64,000 nucleotides of DNA from Gillisia sp. Hel1_33_143 (GTDB lineage: Bacteria > Bacteroidota > Bacteroidia > Flavobacteriales > Flavobacteriaceae). The notes under the pieces are model-generated. The model searched no databases. It was not told the DNA's origin and saw only the letters and a program-made list of their open reading frames with translations. The translations under genes and the position numbers were made by a program. Numbering within the stretch: position 1 is the stretch's first letter; each line of letters starts with the position of its first letter. Of the stretch, positions 11,383-21,059 are shown in pieces. Location: positions 2,852,001-2,916,000 of the forward strand of contig NZ_LT629737.1 in NCBI RefSeq assembly GCF_900104765.1, in the 5' to 3' direction.

Positions 11383-13257
11383 ATGAAGAATTTCAACTAC
11401 TTAATACTTCTGCTCATTATTGGAAATAGTTTTATAGCTTCAGCTCAAAACTCCAAACAGAGAAAAGCAGACAGGTTATATAACGATCTTGCTTACCTGG
11501 AAGCTGTAGATATCTATAAAGAATTAATTGAAAAAGATTTTAATACAGCTTATAATAAACAACAACTTGCAGATAGTTATAGCAAATTAAGACGTCCAGA
11601 AGATGCAGTGTACTACTATACCGATGTTGTAAAACAAGCAGATGTTTCTCCAGAGTACTATTTTAAGTTCGCTCAGGCTTTGAGAGGTGTTAAGAGATAT
11701 GATGAGTCTAGAACATGGTTAGCTAAATATCAGGAAACAGGAAAAAACACTTCAGATGTAAAAGAGCTTCTTTCTGATGATATGTCTAAGATAAAGAACC
11801 GGGATGATTACACTTTAGAAAAAGCTAAATTCAATTCAGATCTTAGTGATTTTGGAGCTTATGAAAAAAACGGTGTTACCTATTTAATATCTGCTAGAAA
11901 TGAAGCGATGCCAAAAAATAAAAAAGTTTATTCCTGGAATGGGGAACCTTTTTTAGATATCTATATAGTAAAAGATGAGATGGTCTCTCCTATTTCCGGA
12001 GATGTAAATAGCGTATTGCATGATGGCCCACTTAGCATCACCAATGATGGAAAGTATCTATATTTCACCAGAAATAATTATATAAACAATAAAGAAGGGA
12101 AAAAGGATAAAAAATCTACCAACAATTTAAAGATCTATAGAGCAACAAATCTTAATGGCTCTTGGAAAGAGGTGGTAGAACTTCCTTTTAACGATAATGA
12201 ATATTCTGTAGGCCACCCAAGTTTAAGTTCAGATAATAAATCGTTGTATTTTACCTCAGACATGCCTGGTGGACAAGGTGGAACAGATATATATAAAGTG
12301 GAGATCACGGGAGATAATACCTATGGTGTTCCTGTTAATTTAGGGAAAGAGATCAACACTAGCTTAGATGAAGCTTTTCCTTTCTTAACTACAGAAAATA
12401 TTCTTTACTTCTCCTCCAACGGTCATTTAGGATTAGGATTAATGGATATTTTTAAAACAGATCTTAACACTACAAGTTTAGAAATAACCAATCTTGGCGC
12501 TCCTATTAACAGTAGTAAAGATGACTTTGCCTATTTTCAAAAATCTGAAGAGAATACTGGCTGGATAGCATCAAATAGGGATGGTATTAATGATGATGTC
12601 TACGAATTTAATCTCCTTAAACCACTAGTTCTAAAAGGTACGGTAACAGATGATGTGAACAATCTTCCTATTGCGAATGCTACTATTAGATTAATGGGAT
12701 CTGATAATTCTCAATTTGCATTTCTTGAAACCGATAATGATGGAAAATATACTACCATTATCAGTAGAGATACAAAATATCCATTTGAAGCAAAACATAT
12801 AGAATACACCGAAAAATCTGGAGAAATAAGTTCTTTTGATCTGGGTAACAAAGAAGAGTTGATCTATGATATACAGTTAAGTCCTATTCCGGATGTAGAA
12901 TATTTAGCAGAGATCAATAACATCTATTTTGATTTCGACAAATCTAATATTCGTAAAGATGCAGCTACAGAACTAGATAAGTTGGTTGCATTAATGACAG
13001 AAAAATATCCTAATCTGGTAATAGAAATTGGTTCTCATACAGATTTTAGAGGAAGTGATGCATACAATGAGGCATTAGCAATTAGGAGAGCAGAGTCTAC
13101 TTATAATTATTTAGTAAGTCATGGAATTGCTCCAGAAAGAATAGTAGCTTATAAAGGTTATGGAGAAAAGCAACCAGCTGTAAAATGCGATACTTGCAAC
13201 TCAAAACAACATCAATTAAATAGAAGATCGATGTTTAAAGTAGTTAAAATGAAGTAA
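11383..13257 (+). CDS. OmpA family protein with TPR and PD40 propeller
   Basis: This 624-aa protein has a signal peptide (about 1-21), TPR-like helices (about 28-130), a PD40/WD40-like propeller (about 190-415, with GHPSLSSDNKSLYFTSD), a carboxypeptidase-regulatory-like domain (about 430-500) and a C-terminal OmpA domain. The OmpA domain (about 510-620) contains IYFDFDKSNIR and the HTDFRG peptidoglycan-binding motif. It should bind peptidoglycan from the outer membrane and brace the adhesin/PorP complex. The order cargo, PorP/SprF, OmpA-TPR-PD40 is a standard Bacteroidota arrangement. The gene ends 37 bp before a strong terminator. Confidence 0.93.
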   Translation: MKNFNYLILLLIIGNSFIASAQNSKQRKADRLYNDLAYLEAVDIYKELIEKDFNTAYNKQQLADSYSKLRRPEDAVYYYTDVVKQADVSPEYYFKFAQALRGVKRYDESRTWLAKYQETGKNTSDVKELLSDDMSKIKNRDDYTLEKAKFNSDLSDFGAYEKNGVTYLISARNEAMPKNKKVYSWNGEPFLDIYIVKDEMVSPISGDVNSVLHDGPLSITNDGKYLYFTRNNYINNKEGKKDKKSTNNLKIYRATNLNGSWKEVVELPFNDNEYSVGHPSLSSDNKSLYFTSDMPGGQGGTDIYKVEITGDNTYGVPVNLGKEINTSLDEAFPFLTTENILYFSSNGHLGLGLMDIFKTDLNTTSLEITNLGAPINSSKDDFAYFQKSEENTGWIASNRDGINDDVYEFNLLKPLVLKGTVTDDVNNLPIANATIRLMGSDNSQFAFLETDNDGKYTTIISRDTKYPFEAKHIEYTEKSGEISSFDLGNKEELIYDIQLSPIPDVEYLAEINNIYFDFDKSNIRKDAATELDKLVALMTEKYPNLVIEIGSHTDFRGSDAYNEALAIRRAESTYNYLVSHGIAPERIVAYKGYGEKQPAVKCDTCNSKQHQLNRRSMFKVVKMK

Positions 13258-13294
13258 GATTATAAAATTCCTTCAACATAAATATATTAGTTAT

Positions 13295-13320
13295 AGATCC
13301 CGCAAATAGCGGGATCTTTT
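13295..13320 (+). terminator. Rho-independent terminator after adhesin operon
   Basis: A perfect 9-bp stem (AGATCCCGC / GCGGGATCT) with an AAATA loop is followed by a T run. It lies just after the OmpA-family stop codon and closes the 99-13257 operon. Confidence 0.85.
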
Positions 13321-13446
13321 ATTTAGTAGCCTTAGATAACGAATTACCAACAGCATTGAACATTATTTCATACCATAAGATTGCTTCACAATTCATCTAA
13401 AATTGGTAAATTATAGAAAGAGTTATTAAATTAAAAAATTAAGAAT

Positions 13447-13818
13447 ATGAAATTAGGTGCGTTCTCGGTAAGTCTAAATGTTAAAGACATTGAAGTTTCT
13501 AAAAAATTCTATCTGAACTTAGGGTTTAAAGTAATAGGTGGTTCAATGGAGCAAAATTACCTTATCATGAAAAATCAGAATGCTGTAATCGGTTTGTTTC
13601 AGGGAATATTTGATAAGAATATTTTGACCTTTAATCCCGGATGGGATGCAAATGGAGAAACTGTTAAAGATTTTGATGATATCAGAAAGATTCAGAAAGA
13701 ATTAAAAGCTAATGGAATTACTTTAGAAAAGGAAGTGAATGAGGACACTACGGGACCTGCAAATTTTATACTTACAGATCCAGATGGAAATTTCATACTT
13801 ATAGATCAACACATTTAA
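13447..13818 (+). CDS. VOC (glyoxalase/bleomycin resistance) family protein
   Basis: This 123-aa single-domain protein opens with AFSVSLNVKDIEVSKKFY and ends with LTDPDGNFILIDQH, the typical start and metal-ligand end of vicinal-oxygen-chelate proteins. The final Glu ligand seen in many family members is replaced here by Asp or Gln in LIDQ, so the metal chemistry is uncertain. The substrate is unknown. It stands alone, with terminators on both sides. Confidence 0.85.
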   Translation: MKLGAFSVSLNVKDIEVSKKFYLNLGFKVIGGSMEQNYLIMKNQNAVIGLFQGIFDKNILTFNPGWDANGETVKDFDDIRKIQKELKANGITLEKEVNEDTTGPANFILTDPDGNFILIDQHI

Positions 13819-13995
13819 AAACCGTTCTTAAGATATCATATAAATATTTTGAGAGTATTAGAAACACCATGATAATAATTAATCTAAGCTTACCTATTAG
13901 CTTTTGAAAGATAAGGAGTAGCTGTCTTATCTAAAGTCATTATTAAATCTTATAAGGACAAAGAAACTCTTAGAAGAAAATGTTTTATGAAAATA

Positions 13996-14023
13996 AAAAG
14001 ATCCCGCTAATGCGAGATCTTTA
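13996..14023. terminator. Bidirectional terminator
   Basis: An imperfect stem built on AAAGATCCCGC and GCGAGATCTTT with a short TAAT loop has T-rich tracts on both sides. It lies between the convergent VOC gene (+) and CAP-domain gene (-) and can serve both. The rest of 13819-14088 shows no gene. Confidence 0.75.
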
Positions 14024-14088
14024 TTCTAATTAAACGTATGCTAAAGGCTAACTAATTATAATAAAAAAATTATTCTAAGTACTAACTA

Positions 14089-14595
14089 TTATCTCTTTAC
14101 GAAAATATTCGTAAAGTAATTCTTTCCATTATCGTCACTATCTACAGCGATACCAAAATGTGTAAAGTCTCCTTCTACATTTGCTTTATGTCCTTCGCTC
14201 GCTAACCAAGCCTGAACGACTGCAGCTGCTGTTCTATAACCATACCCTACATTTTCACTTACAGAAGAGGCACCCACATCTTTAACCAAAGCATTAAATC
14301 TTTTGTCAAAATCTGAATGATTAACTAATTTATTCTCTACCATATAATCTGTATGGTCTTCCGCCTGAAAAGTAATGTCATCTATTCTACCAAGCTTGTT
14401 CAATCCTAAACTTTGGCGGTGTGCATTAACTGCGGTAAGTATTTCAAGTTCAATATTGCTATAAGAAACATTATCAGAAAGAATTTCTGCTTTAAGGTTA
14501 CTTTGTTCCTGCAGAACATCGGTATCTTTTGAACAAGATGTAAGCGTAAGAGTGCAAATTAATACGGCACAAAGGTGTTTGGTAATTTTCAACAT
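14089..14595 (-). CDS. CAP-domain (SCP-like) lipoprotein
   Basis: This 168-aa protein has a lipoprotein signal (TLTLTSC, Cys about 21). The CAP/SCP domain has NAHRQSLGLNKL, two NHSDF/HTDYM histidine segments, SENVGYG and AWLASEGHKANV. CAP proteins are extracytoplasmic, and bacterial members have no settled enzymatic role. It is monocistronic, on the - strand, and ends at the bidirectional terminator. Confidence 0.9.
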   Translation of the reverse strand: MLKITKHLCAVLICTLTLTSCSKDTDVLQEQSNLKAEILSDNVSYSNIELEILTAVNAHRQSLGLNKLGRIDDITFQAEDHTDYMVENKLVNHSDFDKRFNALVKDVGASSVSENVGYGYRTAAAVVQAWLASEGHKANVEGDFTHFGIAVDSDDNGKNYFTNIFVKR

Positions 14596-14780
14596 ATGCT
14601 AGTAGATTAGTTAGATTTGGGATTACTAAAATACTAATATAATCGACTAAATACACGATGAAATACACCTTTTATCGATATTATGCGAATTTTAACACTT
14701 TTTGTAAGACTCTACTGACAATATTTATGTCAATTAAGCGTTGAACGACATACTTGTAAGAAATGACTTACAAGTATTTT

Positions 14781-15686
14781 CTAATATTCGAATGATTTTC
14801 CATCATCTGCAAGTTGAACTCGAGGAAATACGGTTTCAGCCTCGCTTTTAAACGGTAAAATGCTGCCATATCTGGTAGAATAATGGCCTAGTATAAGATT
14901 CTTAACCTCAGCATCTTTTGCGATAGTTGCCGCTTCTATTGCTGTAGAATGTTTAGTAGGTTCTGCCAGTTCTTTATTCTCTTCTAAAAAGGTAGATTCA
15001 TGATACAGGACAGTAGCATTTTTAATTTGTGGAATGATCTTCGGATAATACATAGTATCACTACAGTATGCATATGATTTTGGAGGATCCGGTTCTGTAG
15101 TAACTAGATGATTAGCAATGGTCTCTCCATCATTATTAACTACATCTTTTCCCATTTTCAAACTTTGGTAAAGGGCAACATCAATGTTACGTTCCACCGC
15201 TTCGTTGATCAGCAGTTTTCTAAGTCCGGGCTTTTCTTTAAAAAGAAATCCGTTGGTATAAATTCTGTGTTTTAATGGAATGGTCTCTACAGTTACTTTA
15301 TCATCTTCATAGATAAGCTGAGATTCTTTACTTTCCAATTCATGAAAATAAAGCGGATAGTTGGTCCAGGAGTTGGAAAGTTTCAATTGTAGGGTAATGA
15401 TCTCTTTTATTCCTTTAGGTCCGTAAACATGCAATTCTGTATCTCTGTTAAGCAGTCTGAAGGTGGAGATAAGCCCAACAAGCCCAAAACAATGGTCACC
15501 ATGTAAATGTGAGATAAAGATGTGCTTGATCTTAGAGAATTTTATTTTATTACGCCTTAGCTCCACTTGAGAACCTTCACCACAATCTATCATGAAAAGA
15601 TGATTATTGATATCTAAAACCTGTGCTGTTGGATTTGTGAAAGATCTGGGAGTGGCTGCGTAACAACCTAAAATTGTAAGTTTCAT
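14781..15686 (-). CDS. rnz: Ribonuclease Z
   Basis: This 301-aa metallo-beta-lactamase-fold protein carries the zinc motif SHLHGDH (about 60-66) and later metal ligands in SYAYCSDT and LGHYSTRY. The length matches short-form RNase Z (tRNA 3'-end endonuclease). It is the last gene of the - strand pyrR-pyrB-110 aa-rnz run, with short gaps suggesting co-transcription. Housekeeping gene with no sign of transfer. Confidence 0.95.
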   Translation of the reverse strand: MKLTILGCYAATPRSFTNPTAQVLDINNHLFMIDCGEGSQVELRRNKIKFSKIKHIFISHLHGDHCFGLVGLISTFRLLNRDTELHVYGPKGIKEIITLQLKLSNSWTNYPLYFHELESKESQLIYEDDKVTVETIPLKHRIYTNGFLFKEKPGLRKLLINEAVERNIDVALYQSLKMGKDVVNNDGETIANHLVTTEPDPPKSYAYCSDTMYYPKIIPQIKNATVLYHESTFLEENKELAEPTKHSTAIEAATIAKDAEVKNLILGHYSTRYGSILPFKSEAETVFPRVQLADDGKSFEY

Positions 15687-15736
15687 GCTTATGTTTTTTG
15701 GAACTCGTATTGAGTTGGAGTAAATGGAAGAAAAAT

Positions 15737-16069
15737 TTAGAATCCGAGTTCTCTTTCTAATTCTTCCATTTTAATAATATCTGTAGCTTCTAATAACGTT
15801 GGAACCACAATTAGTTCTTCTGGAACTTGATCTATATTTATAGCATCGTTTACGATAACAAAAGATTTCTTCTCTGCTCTATGTATATTAGAAATCTCTA
15901 AGAACATTAGTAATTCTTCTAATTCAAGATCTCCTTTTTTAAGAACATCTACAATTACATTATCTTCTTTAAATATGGAATGATTTTGAGACATGTAATT
16001 TGCAAAGCCAGCAATATCATTCTTCTCATCTTTCAGGATCTTATAATTGTCTTTCTCAATAATCTTCAT
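15737..16069 (-). CDS. Small conserved protein upstream of rnz (STAS-like)
   Basis: This 110-aa soluble acidic protein has no signal peptide. The alternating strand/helix pattern (NVIVDVLKKGDLELEELLMFLEIS, then KKSFVIVND) resembles a STAS-like fold, but I see no diagnostic phosphorylation-site motif. It lies 23 bp downstream of pyrB and 50 bp upstream of rnz in the same operon. Automatic pipelines may label such genes by the neighbour; I would not assign RNase activity to it. Confidence 0.7.
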   Translation of the reverse strand: MKIIEKDNYKILKDEKNDIAGFANYMSQNHSIFKEDNVIVDVLKKGDLELEELLMFLEISNIHRAEKKSFVIVNDAINIDQVPEELIVVPTLLEATDIIKMEELERELGF

Positions 16070-16092
16070 AGTTCTAAATTTTATTATAGCGC

Positions 16093-17022
16093 TTAGTGTT
16101 TGATTTTGGAGGCTAAAAGGTAAATAACAGCCATTCTCACTGCCACACCATTCTGTACCTGATCTAGAATTATAGCCTGTTTAGAATCTGCTACATCGCT
16201 AGTGATCTCCACTCCTCTATTTATTGGGCCAGGATGCATCACCACAATTTCTTTATTCAAAGAATCGAGTATCTTCTTATTCAGACCGAATTGTTGCGTG
16301 TATTCTCTGGTACTTGGAAAATAGCTGATTTCCATACGTTCATTTTGAACTCGCAACATGTTTGCCACGTCACACCATTCTAATGCTTTTATTAAATTGG
16401 TCTCTACTCCTACTCCTAAAGATTCTATATATTTTGGGATCAGTGTTTTTGGTCCGCAAACCTTTACCTCTGCACCTTGAAGTTTCAGAGCAAAAATATT
16501 TGAAAGGGCAACTCTACTGTGCAGAATATCACCCACTATCAATACTTTCTTTCCTTTAACTTCACCTAATTTTTCTCTGATAGAATAAGAATCTAGTAAA
16601 GCTTGGGTTGGATGCTCATGAGTTCCATCTCCTGCATTTATAATACTTGCATCTACATGTTTAGAAAGAAAAATTCCTGCTCCCGGATTCGGATGACGCA
16701 TTACCACCATATCTACCTTCATGGCAAGAATATTATTTACGGTATCTATAAGCGTTTCCCCTTTTTTTACTGAAGAAGAAGCAGCAGAAAAATTAATTAC
16801 ATCTGCACTCAATCGTTTTTCAGCAAGTTCAAAAGAAAGTCGGGTTCTGGTACTATTCTCAAAGAATAAGTTGGCTATGGTAATATCGCGTAGAGAAGGA
16901 ACTTTTTTAATGGGCCTATTGATCACTTCTTTAAAATGATCTGCCGTTTTAAAGATAAGTTCGATATCTTCCGGCTTCAGATATTTAATTCCCAATAAGT
17001 GGTTTACACTTAATTCGCTCAT
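16093..17022 (-). CDS. pyrB: Aspartate carbamoyltransferase catalytic chain
   Basis: This 309-aa protein makes carbamoyl-aspartate from carbamoyl phosphate and aspartate in pyrimidine biosynthesis. It has the carbamoyl-phosphate loop FENSTRTRLSFE (about 54-65), the HEHPTQALLD motif and MHPGPINRG near the C-terminus. It lies 41 bp downstream of pyrR, as in many Bacteroidota. No pyrI regulatory gene is next to it. Confidence 0.97.
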   Translation of the reverse strand: MSELSVNHLLGIKYLKPEDIELIFKTADHFKEVINRPIKKVPSLRDITIANLFFENSTRTRLSFELAEKRLSADVINFSAASSSVKKGETLIDTVNNILAMKVDMVVMRHPNPGAGIFLSKHVDASIINAGDGTHEHPTQALLDSYSIREKLGEVKGKKVLIVGDILHSRVALSNIFALKLQGAEVKVCGPKTLIPKYIESLGVGVETNLIKALEWCDVANMLRVQNERMEISYFPSTREYTQQFGLNKKILDSLNKEIVVMHPGPINRGVEITSDVADSKQAIILDQVQNGVAVRMAVIYLLASKIKH

Positions 17023-17063
17023 GGATTACTTGCTTTTAAATTATCCCATTTTCAGGATTCATT

Positions 17064-17603
17064 TTATTTTGAATACACATAAACAGCATCTTCCCCTTGA
17101 ATTTCTTTCCAGTGCACTTTTACCTGCTCATCATTAATAGCATCTACTTGTCGCCCATTATAATCTGGCTGAATTGGTAAATGTCTACTAAACCTTCTAT
17201 CTATAAGGGTAAGCAGTTCTATTTCTTTAGGTCTTCCAAAAGATTGAATGGCAGTTAGTGCGGCGCGAATGCTTCGGCCTGTATAAAGAACATCATCTAT
17301 AAAGATCACATTCATATCTTCTACTATAAAATCGATCTTGGTTTTATTGGCTTCTAAAGGTTTATCACCTCTTCTAAAATCATCTCTATAGAAAGTGATA
17401 TCTAATTGCCCGTGTGGAATATTCTTCAGTTTATATTCCTCCTCCAGAATAGTTACAATTCGGTTTGCCAGAAAGGTTCCTCTTGGCTGAATTCCAATAA
17501 TAACCGTATTTTCAAGATTAGGATGATTCTCAATTAACTGACAGGCCAAACGATGAAGTATAATGTTGATTTCTTTTGCATTAAGAAATACTTTTTGGCT
17601 CAT
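17064..17603 (-). CDS. pyrR: PyrR: pyrimidine operon regulator / uracil phosphoribosyltransferase
   Basis: This 179-aa type I phosphoribosyltransferase has the PRPP-binding motif VIFIDDVLYTGRSIRAA (about 97-113). The length and ending fit PyrR, an RNA-binding attenuation protein with UPRTase activity. It is first in the - strand operon ahead of pyrB, so it probably regulates its own transcript. I did not find an unambiguous PyrR-binding hairpin in the 5' leader. Confidence 0.93.
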   Translation of the reverse strand: MSQKVFLNAKEINIILHRLACQLIENHPNLENTVIIGIQPRGTFLANRIVTILEEEYKLKNIPHGQLDITFYRDDFRRGDKPLEANKTKIDFIVEDMNVIFIDDVLYTGRSIRAALTAIQSFGRPKEIELLTLIDRRFSRHLPIQPDYNGRQVDAINDEQVKVHWKEIQGEDAVYVYSK

Positions 17604-17629
17604 AATCTATAGTGCTGAAGTTGTAAAAA

Positions 17630-17637
17630 CAAAAGTA
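17630..17637 (-). promoter_or_regulatory. Candidate -7 box of the pyrR operon
   Basis: On the - strand this reads TACTTTTG, matching the Bacteroidota -7 consensus TANNTTTG, about 27 bp upstream of the pyrR start. No clear -33 TTTG is seen at 19-21 bp. Confidence 0.4.
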
Positions 17638-17757
17638 AGATTTTTTTGATAGAAGAACATAATCACATTCTAACTTTTGCACAAACCAATTGATGTTTTC
17701 AATAAAAAATGATTTTTTACTTTTCTAAATTGCAGATGCTCATTGCCCATTTTAAGC

Positions 17758-17765
17758 TATCTTTG
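17758..17765 (+). promoter_or_regulatory. Candidate -7 box upstream of the dihydrouridine synthase
   Basis: TATCTTTG matches TANNTTTG and lies 17 bp upstream of the ATG at 17782. If used, it rules out the in-frame TTG further upstream as a start. Confidence 0.5.
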
Positions 17766-17781
17766 CAGCAACAAATACTAC

Positions 17782-18729
17782 ATGAGTTTTACACTTCTTT
17801 CTTCCCCATTGCAGGGTTTCACCGATTTCAGATTTAGAAATGCACAACACCACTATTTTGGTGGAATAGACACGTATTATGCCCCCTACATACGTTTGGA
17901 TGGGAAGCTGATCGTAAAAAATTCTTATAAGCGAGATCTGTTACCGGAGCATAACAATACCTTAGAAGTAATTCCGCAAGTGATTACCAACGATGCTGAA
18001 GAATTTTTATTTGTTGCTAAATATGTTCGTGAATTAGGATACAAAGAACTCAACTGGAATTTGGGTTGTCCTTACCCGATGGTTACTAAACGCGGAATGG
18101 GTTCCGGATTGATCAATGATCCTGAAAGAATAGATAATATTTTGGACCGTGCTCATTCTGAAACCGACATTTTGGTTTCTATGAAAATGAGGATGGGGTA
18201 TGAAGACAGTACCGAGATCTTAGACACTTTACCTATTTTAGATAAATATCCACTGAAGAATATCGCCATTCACGCCAGAATTGGAAAGCAATTATACAAA
18301 GGTGGTGTAGATCTGGAATCCTTTCAGCGATGTTTGGATAATACCAAACACAAGATGTATTATAATGGAGATATTACTACCGTTGCCGGATTTAAGGAGA
18401 TGCAACAACGCTTTCCGCAGATAGACCATTGGATGATTGGCCGCGGTTTAATTGCCGATCCTTTTCTTCCTTCAATGATTAAAGCTGATACTACCGAATA
18501 TCCCAAAGACAGATGGCAGCAATTCAGAGAATTTCATGATACCATTTATCATCAGTACGATGAGGCTTTAAGCGGTCCTACTCCTATCAAGATGAAAATG
18601 CAGGGATTTTGGAGTTATTTCTCACAGACGTTCTCCAATCCGCAGAAAACCTTTAAAAAGATCAAAAAGGCAAATAATCAAAAAGCATATTTACAAGCGG
18701 TTACAGAGATCTTAAAGAGCGAACAATAA
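17782..18729 (+). CDS. tRNA-dihydrouridine synthase
   Basis: This 315-aa FMN-dependent TIM-barrel enzyme reduces uridine in tRNA. The family start SSPLQGFTDFRFR, NWNLGCPYPMVTKRGMGSGL (catalytic Cys and FMN site), MKMRMGYED and HARIGKQLYKGG are present. The start is placed at ATG 17782 because a TANNTTTG box lies just upstream and the added N-terminal residues from the upstream TTG are not family-like. It is followed after 31 bp by the radical SAM gene, which has its own promoter box. Confidence 0.92.
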   Translation: MSFTLLSSPLQGFTDFRFRNAQHHYFGGIDTYYAPYIRLDGKLIVKNSYKRDLLPEHNNTLEVIPQVITNDAEEFLFVAKYVRELGYKELNWNLGCPYPMVTKRGMGSGLINDPERIDNILDRAHSETDILVSMKMRMGYEDSTEILDTLPILDKYPLKNIAIHARIGKQLYKGGVDLESFQRCLDNTKHKMYYNGDITTVAGFKEMQQRFPQIDHWMIGRGLIADPFLPSMIKADTTEYPKDRWQQFREFHDTIYHQYDEALSGPTPIKMKMQGFWSYFSQTFSNPQKTFKKIKKANNQKAYLQAVTEILKSEQ

Positions 18730-18731
18730 CT

Positions 18732-18739
18732 TACCTTTG
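18732..18739 (+). promoter_or_regulatory. -7 box of the radical SAM gene
   Basis: TACCTTTG fits TANNTTTG and lies between the two genes, 21 bp before the downstream ATG. Confidence 0.5.
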
Positions 18740-18760
18740 TTGCTTCAATTTTAATTTGCA

Positions 18761-20965
18761 ATGCAGAAAGATCTCCTACTTATTACCCCGCCTTTTACTC
18801 AATTAAATACGCCATATCCTGCAACGGCTTATTTAAAGGGCTTTCTGAACACCAAGAACATCAGTTCTTATCAGATGGATTTGGGGATCGAAGTTATTTT
18901 AGAGCTTTTTTCTAAGCATACTTTAAGCGAATTATTTGAGATCGCTGCAGAAAATGAAACCATTACTTCAGAAAATTGTGAGCGTATCTATGCTTTACGA
19001 GCTCATTACCTAAAACCTTTAGATGATGTTATAAGGTTTTTACAAGGAAAAGATCAAACTCTGGCAAGACAGATCTGCACCGGAAATTTTCTACCAAAAG
19101 CTTCCAGGTTTGAGCAGTTGGATGATATGGAATATGCTTTTGGTTCTATGGGAATGCAAGATAAAGCCAAGCATTTAGCTACTTTATTTCTCGAAGATCT
19201 TTCAGATTTTATTATTGAATGTATCGATGAGAATTTTGGTTTTAGTAGATATGCAGAAAGATTAGGTAGAAGCGCTAATTCTTTTGATGAATTGTATGAG
19301 CATCTTCAAGAAGAGATCAGTTTTATAGACGATATCAGTATAGATATTTTAAGCAGAAGAATAGAAGAAGTTCAGCCAAAACTCATCTGTTTTTCGGTGC
19401 CATTTCCGGGGAATCTTTTTAGCGCTTTTAGAGCAGCGCAATATATCAAAGAAAACTATCCTGAAATAAAGATCGCTATGGGTGGTGGTTTTCCTAACAC
19501 CGAATTAAGATCGCTTACCGATGTTCGCGTTTTTGAATTCTTCGATTTTATTACGTTGGATGATGGAGAATTGCCTATAGAAATTCTTATTTCAAATGTT
19601 TTGGATCCAACTTCAGCAAATCCAGATCATCAAAAATTTAAACGCACCTTTTTACTTCAAAATGGAGAAGTAACTTATAACAACACTTCGCTCCGTTCAG
19701 ATTATAAACAAAATCAATTAGGCACTCCAGATTATGGAGACTTGCCACTTTCAGAATATATTTCTGTAATAGAGATCGCCAACCCCATGCACAGTCTTTG
19801 GAGTGATGGCCGATGGAATAAGCTTACCATGGCACACGGATGTTATTGGGGAAAATGTACTTTTTGCGACATCTCTTTAGATTACATCAAACTATATGAG
19901 CCAATTGCTGCCAAAATATTGGTGGACAGAATGGAGCAACTTATTGCGCAAACGGGAGAAACCGGTTTTCACTTTGTAGATGAAGCCGCTCCCCCAGCCT
20001 TAATGCGATCTTTAGCCTTGGAAATTATCAAGAGAAAACTAACGGTTACTTGGTGGGCAAACATCAGGTTTGAAAAGAACTTTACTAAAGATCTTTGTTT
20101 GTTGCTGAAAGAATCTGGTTGTATTGCAATTTCCGGCGGGTTGGAAGTAGCTTCAGACAGACTTTTGAAGCTTATTGACAAAGGTGTAACAGTGGCACAG
20201 GTAGCTCAGGTTACACGCAATCTTACCGAAGCTAACATCATGGTGCATTCTTACCTTATGTACGGCTACCCTACGCAAACCGTTCAGGAAACGGTAGATA
20301 GTTTGGAAATGATAAGACAATTGTTTGAAATTGGTGTTTTGCAATCTGGCTTCTGGCATCAATTCGCTTTAACCGCTCACAGTCCTGTTGGGTTAGATCC
20401 AGATGCTTATGGAATTATTCCGCAGTATAATGAGATCAGTTTTGCAAATAACGATGTAGATTTTAGAGATAGTACAGGAATAGACCATTCCAAATTCAGC
20501 TTCGGATTAAAAAAATCTTTATTCAATTATATGCACGGGATTGGCTTTGAACTTCCGCTGCAGGAATGGTTCGATTTTAAGATCCCTCAAACCACTATTA
20601 AATTCGATTTTATCGAGCAATGCTTGGAAGATGAAACAAGCTTCAGCGTTAAACCAAATGCGAAAGTGGTTTGGTTGGGTGGAATTCCTCAAGTAGTAGA
20701 ACAAGTAAAAACTAAAAAAGGATTTACCAACCATCAGTTAGTGATGAAGTTTCATGATATTTCTGAAAGTTTCAGCATTATTATAGAAAAAGAAACTGGC
20801 GAATGGCTGCTAAATGCTTTAGAACAATTATCTCCTTACGAAGAAAAATTACTTACTTATAAGCAGTTAAAAACAGATTTTGATAGTCAGTTTGAAGATT
20901 TTGAATTGTTCTGGTTCTCAAAACCAATCCGAATTTTAAAAGATCACGGTTTGTTGGTTCTTTAG
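18761..20965 (+). CDS. B12-binding-domain radical SAM protein
   Basis: This 734-aa protein has an N-terminal half with a cobalamin-binding-like Rossmann region (ICFSVPFPGN, IAMGGGFPNTELR, about 205-255). A radical SAM core follows, with HGCYWGKCTFCDIS (about 363-376) as the iron-sulphur cluster site, and then SGGLEVASDRLL and SYLMYGYPTQT. The cysteine spacing is CX4CX2C, one residue longer than the usual CX3CX2C. The C-terminal 150 residues look unlike the core. Substrate unknown; probably a methylase or rearrangement-type enzyme. It lies just upstream of the recombinase gene. Confidence 0.88.
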   Translation: MQKDLLLITPPFTQLNTPYPATAYLKGFLNTKNISSYQMDLGIEVILELFSKHTLSELFEIAAENETITSENCERIYALRAHYLKPLDDVIRFLQGKDQTLARQICTGNFLPKASRFEQLDDMEYAFGSMGMQDKAKHLATLFLEDLSDFIIECIDENFGFSRYAERLGRSANSFDELYEHLQEEISFIDDISIDILSRRIEEVQPKLICFSVPFPGNLFSAFRAAQYIKENYPEIKIAMGGGFPNTELRSLTDVRVFEFFDFITLDDGELPIEILISNVLDPTSANPDHQKFKRTFLLQNGEVTYNNTSLRSDYKQNQLGTPDYGDLPLSEYISVIEIANPMHSLWSDGRWNKLTMAHGCYWGKCTFCDISLDYIKLYEPIAAKILVDRMEQLIAQTGETGFHFVDEAAPPALMRSLALEIIKRKLTVTWWANIRFEKNFTKDLCLLLKESGCIAISGGLEVASDRLLKLIDKGVTVAQVAQVTRNLTEANIMVHSYLMYGYPTQTVQETVDSLEMIRQLFEIGVLQSGFWHQFALTAHSPVGLDPDAYGIIPQYNEISFANNDVDFRDSTGIDHSKFSFGLKKSLFNYMHGIGFELPLQEWFDFKIPQTTIKFDFIEQCLEDETSFSVKPNAKVVWLGGIPQVVEQVKTKKGFTNHQLVMKFHDISESFSIIIEKETGEWLLNALEQLSPYEEKLLTYKQLKTDFDSQFEDFELFWFSKPIRILKDHGLLVL

Positions 20966-21059
20966 ACCACCAAAAAATTATTAGAGACCTGAAATTTTTC
21001 AGATAATTTAATAACTTAAGATTCTTATTTTTAGTACTTTAACTCATTATTCTTTAAAG

